From an uncultured Christensenella sp. (GTDB lineage Bacteria; Bacillota; Clostridia; Christensenellales; Borkfalkiaceae), in NCBI GenBank assembly GCA_910577555.1, contig CAJTLF010000012.1, forward strand, positions 1 to 64,000: a DNA stretch of 64,000 nucleotides, in the 5' to 3' direction. Made by a program: the position numbers and the translations under genes. The notes beneath the pieces are model-generated. The model was not told where the DNA came from, did no database searches, and saw nothing but the letters and a program-made list of their open reading frames with translations. Below, piece after piece: positions 57,459 through 64,000 of this stretch (positions are counted from its first letter, which is position 1; each line of letters starts with the position of its first letter).

Positions 57459-59417
57459 ATGCAATATCGAGTATATAATAGAAAGTCATTAAAATTCATT
57501 GACGGCGGCGCAGTTGCAAGTTATGATATTAACGATGACTATATAGTAAACAACAATTCAATTATAAAAGTAGTTCCGCATAAATCGGCAGTTGATATTA
57601 TAAGGGAAACACACACGGAAACGCCGCAGAACAAAGACAGCAGAGCCAACAAATATTATAAAACGGTTTTCTATTCGATTATCGGAGTAAAAACAGTTAA
57701 ACAAGTTAAAGTCATAGATACCATAAACGGAACTTGCACCGTTGCAGCAGGCGGAGGCGGCTACTCTATTACATTTATAAGCGATTCTCCAACGGCTGTT
57801 ACTGTTAGTGTTTATGTTGAATATGAGCTTAAAAGCAGTTTAACAAAAGTTTCTGCCGGCGATATTGTTGCGCTTATACAAGACAGCGGCGCATATCATA
57901 AAGGCGTTATAACTGCGGTTGACGACACGGCAAACACGATTTCTTATAGGGGCGATAAAGAACTATTTAACGACAACATGATAAACCCCGCACTTTTCAA
58001 ATTGAAAGAGCTTGAAAACGAGGGCGTAAACGTTGCTTTAAGATTCGGTGTAGAGATAGTTATAGCAGTTTTGGCGGCGGCGTTTAAAGCCCCCGAAGAT
58101 ATGTACAAAATGGACGGTGAGAAAATAGACAAACGGAAAAAACTACCCATAACCTTTGTTGCAGACGGTGACGTTTTGGACGAAAACGGCGAGCCTAAAA
58201 TGCTTTGGACTTGGAGCAATGACAGTATAAACGTTGTTGATTGGCTTACGGAACTTTTTGAAAAGTACAATCTTTCTTTAAATTGGAATATTAACTTTGA
58301 TATAAGCAACGATTTAACCGTAGAAGAAAAAGACGACGAATACAACCCCAACGCAAGACACCCGCGCTACGTTGTAACGCTTTCCGCAATCGTTAAAAGT
58401 GGTGGAATAGTAAAAGATAACGTGGATATGCAAACAATAACCTATACGGTTAAAGAAATTCCCGACGCGACTGTTTGTTATGTTATAGACAGCGACACGA
58501 AAGAATTATTACAAATTTCTTCGGGCGTAAATTTGTTAAACCCCTATACGGTAACAGAAAACAAAGAAATAGTAGTTTTACAGCAGAAAAACGAAAAAGG
58601 CGAAGTTGTCCGCACTTATGCGCGAGAACAAGAAAGCGAAGATACAAATTTAAGTAGTTATATTTCGTTTAATTGGAAAACGGCTTATACTTTTAGTGAA
58701 AAGTCTTGCGATACAAAAAAGCGATTTGTTACAGCTTATGACAAAAATAAAAAGTTTGTCGGTTGGTTTGATTGTGAATCTAAAACGGCGGTTACGGGGG
58801 CTATTGCGAGTTTTACATTTAATATAAATTCGTTCAACCATATTGTAAACGATGACGACGAGCGAACAGACGAAGAAATAGCGGAGGCGGTTAAATTTGT
58901 ACGCATAAGCTACTTTAACGGCGCAACCGAAGTTCAATTTGAAAAAGGCGATAAACGCACGGAATACGATCCGTTTAATAAAGATGCAGTCTTTTATTTG
59001 TACGATAAAAACGGCGAGTATTCCATAAGTACAAAAATAGACGACAAAGCAAAAGAGCGTGTATTACCCGTTAAAACAGTAGTTGCAGCGTACAATTTAA
59101 GCCGCGAGGGAACGGACGATACAACGCCCGAAGATACGGCAAAAGACAAGCTTATACCGTCGCAATTCAATCAAGCAATAGAAATTCGTATAAGCTCTGA
59201 CAGTAAAATGTTTGACTTCCAAAACGCGAAGTTTGGCGATCAGTACCAAATTATTAACGAGCAAGGAAGCGTAAACAGCGTTTATACGGGGCGCAGATGT
59301 ACGAACGATAATAAATGGGTTACGCTTTATTTCGGACTTGGTAAACAAAACTATACCGATTTAATACAGTTGAAATTGCGAAAACAAAAATATACAACGC
59401 TTTATAATCAAAATTAA
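57459..59417 (+). CDS. 652-residue protein of unknown function, possibly phage-tail-related
   Basis: This is the largest gene of the element. It has no signal peptide, many beta-strand stretches, one hydrophobic stretch (VALRFGVEIVIAVLAAAF, about 189-206) and an acidic middle. The last 70 residues (MFDFQNAKFGDQYQIINEQG, then WVTLYFGLGKQNYTDLIQLK) remind me of the end of siphovirus tail/baseplate proteins, but this is weak. No capsid, portal or terminase gene is near. It could be a secreted or tail-like structure protein, or a coat-like protein of an unknown element. Confidence 0.6.
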   Translation: MQYRVYNRKSLKFIDGGAVASYDINDDYIVNNNSIIKVVPHKSAVDIIRETHTETPQNKDSRANKYYKTVFYSIIGVKTVKQVKVIDTINGTCTVAAGGGGYSITFISDSPTAVTVSVYVEYELKSSLTKVSAGDIVALIQDSGAYHKGVITAVDDTANTISYRGDKELFNDNMINPALFKLKELENEGVNVALRFGVEIVIAVLAAAFKAPEDMYKMDGEKIDKRKKLPITFVADGDVLDENGEPKMLWTWSNDSINVVDWLTELFEKYNLSLNWNINFDISNDLTVEEKDDEYNPNARHPRYVVTLSAIVKSGGIVKDNVDMQTITYTVKEIPDATVCYVIDSDTKELLQISSGVNLLNPYTVTENKEIVVLQQKNEKGEVVRTYAREQESEDTNLSSYISFNWKTAYTFSEKSCDTKKRFVTAYDKNKKFVGWFDCESKTAVTGAIASFTFNINSFNHIVNDDDERTDEEIAEAVKFVRISYFNGATEVQFEKGDKRTEYDPFNKDAVFYLYDKNGEYSISTKIDDKAKERVLPVKTVVAAYNLSREGTDDTTPEDTAKDKLIPSQFNQAIEIRISSDSKMFDFQNAKFGDQYQIINEQGSVNSVYTGRRCTNDNKWVTLYFGLGKQNYTDLIQLKLRKQKYTTLYNQN

Positions 59418-59457
59418 CGCTTGTACGGAAGCGGAAAAACATAAAGGAGTTTTTATT

Positions 59458-59778
59458 ATGCAACATACTTTCACTTGTGAACTTACTGAACTTGAACAAA
59501 TAGGCGGCAATTTTGAAGCGCAAAACGCTAATGGCTATATCAAACTAAATCAACATTTCATTATTGCCGGAACGGGCAGAGAGAGCGACAAATATAATAT
59601 CGGTGTTCAGATAGCCGCATACTGTAACGGCAAACATCATATTACGGAAACAAAGAACTATCAGGCGGCGGGGAACGAAACAATTAAAGATAATATTTGT
59701 TTTGACGTGCTTTTATCAAATGCGAAAAATTACACTTTTAATATAGTGTTTTTTGATTATGAGATTTTGAATACTTGA
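59458..59778 (+). CDS. Small protein of unknown function following the 652-residue gene
   Basis: 106 residues, predicted beta-rich (MQHTFTCELTELEQIGGNF start), with no signal or TM. AAAGGAG precedes the ATG. It lies 40 bases after the 652-residue gene on the same strand and probably shares its transcript and function. Confidence 0.72.
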   Translation: MQHTFTCELTELEQIGGNFEAQNANGYIKLNQHFIIAGTGRESDKYNIGVQIAAYCNGKHHITETKNYQAAGNETIKDNICFDVLLSNAKNYTFNIVFFDYEILNT

Positions 59779-59803
59779 CAATATTTGTCATATTTAATAT
59801 AAT
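59775..59803 (+). promoter_or_regulatory. Promoter with palindrome over the -35 region
   Basis: TTGACA (59775-59780), 17 bases, TATAAT (59798-59803). The palindrome TGACAA-TAT-TTGTCA (59776-59790) covers the -35 box and part of the spacer and is a likely operator. Confidence 0.75.
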
Positions 59804-59831
59804 ATGCTTACCGTTGGGAGGTAAAAGCGTT

Positions 59832-59942
59832 ATGAATAACGGTTGCACTTTAAGCAGCGCATTTTTTTCTAAAAGACGAGGCAATATTAAAGAGCATGAC
59901 AGAGAACGCAAGCCGCCTTATGAAGTCCATGCGAAACCATAA
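59832..59942 (+). CDS. 36-residue peptide gene (tentative)
   Basis: MNNGCTLSSAFFSKRRGNIK and a further 16 residues. GGGAGG lies ten bases before the ATG and a strong promoter precedes it. It overlaps the next gene in another frame by 47 bases, so at least one of the two may be artefactual. Confidence 0.4.
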   Translation: MNNGCTLSSAFFSKRRGNIKEHDRERKPPYEVHAKP

Positions 59943-60093
59943 GACAGAGCGCACAGACATTGAAAGGTTAGCCGCCGCGCTTAACTATGACGCGCCGCAG
60001 CTTGAAACAGATATTGAAGATGTTATTGCGCTTGCCGCCTATGGCAGATACGCAGTTAATAAGAGATTGCAAAAGCAAACAACCAATGCGTGA
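59896..60093 (+). CDS. Small helical protein of the element (tentative)
   Basis: 65 residues (MTENASRLMKSMRNHKTERT start, then IERLAAALNYDAPQLETDIE), charged and helical. It is the first long frame after the regulated promoter at 59775 and may be coupled to the 36-codon frame. The function is unknown. Confidence 0.5.
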   Translation: MTENASRLMKSMRNHKTERTDIERLAAALNYDAPQLETDIEDVIALAAYGRYAVNKRLQKQTTNA

Positions 60094-60747
60094 GTGTTCA
60101 TTATTCCCCCGTTAATTAGCCGCAGGCGGTACGGTACAGCCTCCGTAAAGCCGTGTTGTGCCGTCTGTTGGCTGATTATTGCAAGGGTATATAAATAGCC
60201 TTAAACTGTCGGAAGCGGCTATTATAGCCAACTATGATATGCTTTACAAAAGAAGTACGGGAAAGTACAAACGAAGTACAAAAGATAAGATTAAAGGACG
60301 GGGCAAACCGTCCTTTTTCTTTGTCTTAACCAACAATGCAAGCGCACGCATTTTACGCTATGCAGACAGCGTTTTTATAATGGGCGGCGGCTCTTAATCT
60401 GGGCATACAAGCAAGCGTTTTAAGGGCTATTCTACGAGCCGTATTTATAGAGCTGACGAGAGATTAAAAGGCGATATAACGCCCCCTCTTGAAAAAGTTT
60501 TGAACCCTTAACGTGGTGAACGCGAGCCCACTCTTGCATACAAAAACACCGTGTTTTGAAAAATTTTCCAAAATCAAATGAAAATTACCAAATAATCAAA
60601 TAGCTATTCCTTATTATAGAAGAAACGGTTAAAAACGCATAAAATTTATTTGATTTATAGCACACAAAATCAAATGCACAATAATAATAGCCGCTTCCGA
60701 ACGGCAGAAAAAAAGCATAGCCCGTAAAAGGTTATGCTTTCTTTGTT
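60094..60747. other. Gene-poor stretch with a terminator
   Basis: No convincing gene. The hairpin AAAGGACGG/CCGTCCTTT (60293-60316) followed by TTCTTTG is a terminator and cuts through the only longer frame. AAGTAC occurs three times at 60252-60280, and ATCAAAT words recur between 60570 and 60680. Confidence 0.5.
60711..60742 (-). terminator. Terminator of the element lipoprotein gene
   Basis: AAAGCATAGCC and GGTTATGCTTT pair, and the minus-strand side ends in a T-rich tract directly after the lipoprotein stop codon. Confidence 0.7.
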
Positions 60748-61233
60748 TTAATCAGAAATTATAATAAATGTATGCGGCGTTTCAGTATCTGAAATAAGCG
60801 CGCTTTCGCTTTTGATTTTAAAACGCTGGGTTGCAGGAATCGGCGTTAATTTGTCGTTATAGCTGTATTGGGTAATATACAAATAATTGTCGCTTAAAAT
60901 TACATAAGTTCCGTAACCGTTTATTGTCGTTTCGATTCGGTTGCGTTCTCTGTCTTTTTCTTGCTCTACGGTGTTTTCGATTAACTTATATGTACCGTCC
61001 TTATAGAAGATATAGGACGTCGAATAGGTTGTAACGATTGTTGCTGTTCGCTGAGGTTCGGTTTCAGTACTTATAATTATAGTTTTATGTTCGTCTTGAT
61101 AAGTGTAATTATATTCCGATCCGTGTTGTATGGCTTGTTTATCGTCGTCCGTTCCGCTTCCGCACCCGACAAACGCGATACAAATGCTTATAGCAATTAA
61201 CGCAGTAAAGAGGGTTGCTAAAAGTTTCTTCAT
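60748..61233 (-). CDS. Small lipoprotein of unknown function
   Basis: 161 residues from the ATG at 61233: signal peptide MKKLLATLFTALIAISICIA with lipobox FVGC, then a polar domain of about 135 residues with several beta-type stretches (SYIFYKDGTYKLIENTV, TINGYGTYVILSDNYLYIT). The frame is open from a GTG at 61248, but GGGGGGC just before 61233 supports the later start. It is an element-borne surface protein; a superinfection-exclusion or surface-modification role is only a possibility. Confidence 0.8.
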   Translation of the reverse strand: MKKLLATLFTALIAISICIAFVGCGSGTDDDKQAIQHGSEYNYTYQDEHKTIIISTETEPQRTATIVTTYSTSYIFYKDGTYKLIENTVEQEKDRERNRIETTINGYGTYVILSDNYLYITQYSYNDKLTPIPATQRFKIKSESALISDTETPHTFIIISD

Positions 61234-61250
61234 AAATGCGCCCCCCACAA

Positions 61251-61499
61251 TTACAACGGCTTTAAGCTGTCCGTTTCTCTGTCATATTCTCTTGTCAGGT
61301 CGTCGCCTTGCTCTATGCGGGCGGCGGCTCTTTTAAGTGCTTCGGCGTTACTTATGCCGGCAGTCTTAAAAACGGTTTTAATTCTTTCCGCCTCCGCAGG
61401 GCTGACGGTTGCGCCAATAGTCGTTTGGGTTTTAGCCGTTCCGCCTTTTTTTTCTCTGTACTTTTGTTGCGCCTTTCTCTGCGCTTCGGTCAATGCCAT
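61251..61499 (-). CDS. Small DNA-binding protein, ribbon-helix-helix-like
   Basis: 82 residues from the ATG at 61499, chosen for AAAGGAGG directly upstream. It has a basic N-terminus (LTEAQRKAQQKYREKK), a short strand (TTIGATVSP) and helices with AEAERIKTVFKTAGISNAEAL. The layout fits a CopG/Arc-type ribbon-helix-helix protein. Its promoter (61529-61557) contains an operator-like palindrome in the spacer, so it is a good candidate for the repressor of the whole divergent region. Confidence 0.75.
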   Translation of the reverse strand: MALTEAQRKAQQKYREKKGGTAKTQTTIGATVSPAEAERIKTVFKTAGISNAEALKRAAARIEQGDDLTREYDRETDSLKPL

Positions 61500-61528
61500 A
61501 AAAAGCCTCCTTTCCATTATCCGTATTT

Positions 61529-61691
61529 ATTATATCAAAAGTGATATATAAAGTCAAGCGCGTTGCAGCATATATTCATTATTGATATATTATAACAAAT
61601 ATATATTCATTTATGATATAAATTAACAAAATAAAAAATATTCATTAGTGATATAAAAATACTTGCTATTTATATTCATTAGTGATATACT
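61529..61691. promoter_or_regulatory. Divergent promoters with five operator-like repeats
   Basis: The minus-strand promoter is TTGACT (61557 to 61552), 17 bases, TATAAT (61534 to 61529). The plus-strand promoter is TTGCTA (61663-61668), 17 bases, TATACT (61686-61691). Copies of TATATTCATTAGTGATATA lie at 61571-61589, 61602-61620, 61637-61655 and 61671-61689. A variant TATATC-6-GATATA is at 61531-61548. The outer copies lie in the two promoter spacers. Confidence 0.8.
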
Positions 61692-61866
61692 ATTATTACA
61701 AAGGTTGATTAAGGAGGCAACCAAAAAGAAAGGGCTAACCGCAACAGCCGACCAAAGCAAACGCGGAAAGCCCAACCAACAGGAACGAGCGGACAAGCCG
61801 CCGCCTATCGCTCCTATGATACCACAAAGGGCGGTAAAAATCAATTATTTTATAGGAGTAGAAAAA

Positions 61867-62328
61867 ATGACACTTCAAGAGCTTTTAGCAAAGGACATCA
61901 CAAACGGCAGAATTTTCGCTATCGAAGCGAGAACGGAAAAGAAAGGGTTAAAAGGTATTCGCTTTGTAAAGCATACCACCCTTACGGCACAATGGGGCGT
62001 TAATTATTCGCACGTTGCAGCAGTCAAAGAAACGGTTGAAGCCAACGGCGGCGCAAAGCCTAATTGGTTTGAGCATACGGAGTTTGACAGCATAGTACGC
62101 AGTAAGAAAAACCCCGAAAAGCTGTACTTGCAAGTAATGAACCCTCGCGGCTTTCATACCGAGTACGCATTAGAGGACGGAACGCCCGTTACAAAGGCTG
62201 ATTTAATCGCTATGGGGGCAATTAAGGCAGACGAAGCAGAAAAGCCCGTAACGCTTGTTTATGCACTTGAAAGCATTATAGCCGTTACATATAAAGAAAA
62301 CAGAATTAAGGAGGTTTTAGCGGCGTAA
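61867..62328 (+). CDS. Unknown protein of the element (DNA-binding region operon, gene 1)
   Basis: 153 residues from ATG 61867 (TAGGAG upstream). The product (MTLQELLAKDITNGRIFAIE start; KGIRFVKHTTLTAQWGVNYSH) is soluble and mixed alpha/beta, with no named motif. The frame is open from TTG 61705, which would add a Lys/Pro-rich leader, so the start is not certain. It is the first gene after the plus-strand promoter of the operator array and leads three more coupled genes. Confidence 0.7.
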   Translation: MTLQELLAKDITNGRIFAIEARTEKKGLKGIRFVKHTTLTAQWGVNYSHVAAVKETVEANGGAKPNWFEHTEFDSIVRSKKNPEKLYLQVMNPRGFHTEYALEDGTPVTKADLIAMGAIKADEAEKPVTLVYALESIIAVTYKENRIKEVLAA

Positions 62329-62394
62329 ATAGCCGCGTCCGTACAAGGCGGCGGAACACATACCCGCCGCCCGAACTACGAACAAAATAAAGCC

Positions 62395-62559
62395 ATGATA
62401 AATAGAAACGATTTGCAAAAACGCATTATAAAAGCCCTTGCAAATGCCCCTATAACGGCAATACAACGCCTTATAGACGAAACGGACAGCAAGGACGAAA
62501 AAGAACACATAAAGCGCGTTGCAAGCGCGTTAAACGTAAATTTAGGGGGTGTTAAATAA
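62395..62559 (+). CDS. Small helical protein of the element
   Basis: 54 residues (MINRNDLQKRIIKALANAPI start), charged and helical. It ends exactly at the start of the next gene (TAATG overlap). No family is recognised. Confidence 0.65.
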   Translation: MINRNDLQKRIIKALANAPITAIQRLIDETDSKDEKEHIKRVASALNVNLGGVK

Positions 62560-63119
62560 TGGAAGCAACAGCAACTACGGAAGCGGTTATAGCGAAAATG
62601 GACGAGCTTAAAGAACTTTTGGACGGTGCCGCCTCCGGCAATGACGAACAGCAGGACAAGGCAAATAAGGTTTTACAGCTTACGGAAGCGGAAATTTCAA
62701 AATTGCCCGAATCAGTAAAAAAGGTATTTACAATTAAGGGTGTACCCGTTGAATCGTCGGAAATAATGCAGAAAATACAAGATTTACAAGGCAAAATAAA
62801 CAACGGCGAATTTACGCCCGTTTGGTGTTCGCCTAATAGGTTTTATAGGCTTTCCCGAGCCGCCGCCCGCCGTCTGCCGAAAGTGTTTAAGGACGAATTG
62901 AAAATAAACGGCGATTACCAAAACCACCGTTATATTGTCCACTTACATAAAGCAACGCTTGACAACGGAACAGCGGAATACAGAATTTATATAAAAAGCC
63001 GCCGCCTTAACATGGATGGCAAAAAAGAAGAAATCGGCGGAAGCGGCGCAACTCTACCCGAAGCGGAAAAGGCTTTTATAAAGGCTTTGCAAGCCGTAAA
63101 AATACCGCCGCAGGAATAA
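62559..63119 (+). CDS. 186-residue element protein with coiled-coil N-terminus
   Basis: The N-terminal 90 residues are helical and acidic (MDELKELLDGAASGNDEQQD, EIMQKIQDLQGKINNGEF). The C-terminal half contains WCSPNRFYRLSRAAARRLPK and a repeated beta pattern (YIVHLHKATLDNGTAEYRIYI). It has no known signature. It is coupled to the 54-residue gene upstream and followed after 19 bases by the 38-residue gene, under one predicted promoter. Confidence 0.7.
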   Translation: MEATATTEAVIAKMDELKELLDGAASGNDEQQDKANKVLQLTEAEISKLPESVKKVFTIKGVPVESSEIMQKIQDLQGKINNGEFTPVWCSPNRFYRLSRAAARRLPKVFKDELKINGDYQNHRYIVHLHKATLDNGTAEYRIYIKSRRLNMDGKKEEIGGSGATLPEAEKAFIKALQAVKIPPQE

Positions 63120-63138
63120 ACACACGGAGGCGGCGGAA

Positions 63139-63255
63139 ATGAGCGCAGACGAATTATACAAGGCTCTAAAAGCCATTAAGCAAGCGGAAGCGGCTAAACG
63201 GGAAGAATTGATAGCCGAGCTTGTAAAACGCTTGACGGAATACCCGAAGAATTAA
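63139..63255 (+). CDS. 38-residue helical peptide of the element
   Basis: MSADELYKALKAIKQAEAAK and a further 18 residues, entirely helix-forming and highly charged. GGAGG precedes the ATG, and a strong terminator follows the stop, so it closes the operon. Confidence 0.6.
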   Translation: MSADELYKALKAIKQAEAAKREELIAELVKRLTEYPKN

Positions 63256-63265
63256 AACACATAGC

Positions 63266-63293
63266 AAAAGGCGGTAGTTTTCTACCGCCTTTT
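63266..63293 (+). terminator. Terminator of the element operon
   Basis: AAAAGGCGGTAG and complement form a perfect 12-bp stem around TTTT with a T-tract. Confidence 0.88.
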
Positions 63294-63366
63294 TACTTGC
63301 GATTAGAAAGCGAACGTAACGGCAAAGCCGCCTACAAAGTAGTAAAAAGTTCGTCTAATCTTGTTA

Positions 63367-63391
63367 TGGTGCAGCTTCAGGGACTCGAACC
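63367..63391 (-). other. 3' tRNA fragment, probable attL of a tyrosine-recombinase element
   Basis: On the minus strand the sequence starts GGTTCGAGTCCC and ends GCTGCACCA, the T-loop, T-stem 3' strand, acceptor strand and CCA of a tRNA gene. The bases on the right do not pair as a T-stem, so the 5' part is missing. The integrase gene begins its 3' end 115 bases to the right. The intact tRNA would lie at the element's other end, outside the window. Confidence 0.7.
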
Positions 63392-63505
63392 GACCGAAAT
63401 CCATAAAAGCGGGCTAAAATGATACGATTTGCGTATAAATAGCGGGATTTTTGCCGTTTTTACAGTTGCCGTATTTGCCTATTGGGGGCAAATTTGGGGG
63501 CAAAC

Positions 63506-64000
63506 TCAATAAACGAGCTTTTTACTTTCTTTTAAAAGAAAGTCGTTAGATAAATCCGTATACGTATCGCCTAAAGTTCCGAGTGAATGCCCGACGAACT
63601 CCATACGCGCAACTTCGGATACTCCGCATTCTTGGCAGCGGGTATAAAACGTAGTTCTTAAATCGTAAAGTTTATGGTTTGGCAGGATTTCACGCAATTT
63701 ATCGCGCATATATTCAATACGCGGGAAGTGCAGTTCTTTAACGCCTTTTAAAAAGGGTTCTAACATAGGTGAAATCGGAATGCGTTTATATTCGGTCGCT
63801 TTCGTTTTGCGCTTACTGTTTACCGCAATGATAAAGTCTTTTTCGATTTTAGCCGTATAATACTCGTTGGGACGCATACCCGTATAGAGTGCGACGGCGA
63901 AAAGCAATTGATATCGAGTGCCGGCGGTTTTGTTTAATAGTAAGCGTTCTTCGTCTACGGTCAACGCTTTGCCGTGTTGCCTTTGATGGCGTTCTTTAAC
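63506..64000 (-). CDS. Tyrosine recombinase/phage integrase, C-terminal catalytic part (runs off the window)
   Basis: Only the catalytic domain is visible; the frame is open at the right edge. Arg I is in YTGMRPNEY, the second box is LYDLRTTFYTRC (Arg present, the usual His replaced by Tyr), the third is GHSLG, and the nucleophile Tyr is in DTYTDL. Such enzymes integrate into tRNA genes, which fits the tRNA fragment at 63367. Confidence 0.88.
   Translation of the reverse strand, partial: VKERHQRQHGKALTVDEERLLLNKTAGTRYQLLFAVALYTGMRPNEYYTAKIEKDFIIAVNSKRKTKATEYKRIPISPMLEPFLKGVKELHFPRIEYMRDKLREILPNHKLYDLRTTFYTRCQECGVSEVARMEFVGHSLGTLGDTYTDLSNDFLLKESKKLVY

Noticed and set aside
60179..60397. 72-codon frame starting with TTG
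   Set aside because: A strong terminator hairpin (60293-60316) lies in its middle and no ribosome site precedes it.
63367..63391. Complete tRNA gene
   Set aside because: Only the T-loop and 3' part are present; the 5' strand of the T-stem and everything upstream do not match a tRNA.

Overview
The window looks like the chromosome of an uncultured, probably gut-dwelling member of the class Clostridia (Firmicutes). The evidence is the gene order yqfC-yqfD-phoH-yqfF-ybeY-era-yqzL-recO, which is typical of Firmicutes. A SigB/SigF-type partner-switching operon, a Feo iron system, pyruvate phosphate dikinase and several secreted lipoproteins fit the same picture. An exact genus cannot be read from the sequence. 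The backbone (about 0-49 kb) is moderately GC-rich. Three stretches are clearly more AT-rich and look acquired or fast-evolving: 4.4-6.3 kb, the large surface-protein genes, and everything after about 49.2 kb.

Backbone, left to right: tsaD and ileS; a small AT-rich island with a GIY-YIG nuclease gene between inverted 36-bp repeats, plus two compact divergent XRE repressor/Cys-rich protein modules; feoA-feoB-RluA-type pseudouridine synthase; a restriction-modification pair (fused C5 plus N6/N4 DNA methyltransferase facing an HNH nuclease); citrate synthase; a four-gene anti-anti-sigma/anti-sigma/sigma/anti-sigma operon; an unknown membrane protein; a small PucR-type HTH protein with an S41 protease; a structured leader RNA ahead of a leucine-rich-repeat lipoprotein; a MinD-like ATPase with an altered P-loop; the yqfC-to-recO housekeeping cluster; an HExxH lipoprotein; ppdK; a LytTR/GHKL two-component pair followed by two GH16 glucanases, a domain-permuted membrane-anchored GH3 enzyme and a GT2 glycosyltransferase (a probable mixed-linkage beta-glucan locus); cardiolipin synthase, galE and a DUF1349 protein.

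Accessory part (49.2 kb to the end): a gene remnant and a hairpin-rich noncoding block; a PucR/CdaR regulator divergent from a KdgT-family permease and acetolactate decarboxylase; then an integrated element that starts with a large serine recombinase. The recombinase reading frame runs through the terminator of the decarboxylase gene, so that junction is the likely attachment site. The element carries its own XRE regulator, a stack of overlapping small genes, an iteron-like palindrome cluster, a 652-residue protein of unknown role, a lipoprotein, and an AT-rich divergent promoter with five operator-like repeats beside a small AT-site-binding candidate. At about 63.37 kb a 25-bp 3' tRNA fragment lies beside a tyrosine recombinase that runs off the window. 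This marks the left end of a second element.

Two themes recur. First, compact self-regulated promoters: palindromic operators lie exactly in the -35/-10 spacer, and several repressor genes are predicted to give leaderless transcripts. Second, dispersed short repeats of the type GGATTGCTTCG...CGCAATGACGG occur at gene ends, and one pair brackets the GIY-YIG nuclease gene. All functional statements are from reading the sequence and from memory of protein families; no database search was run.
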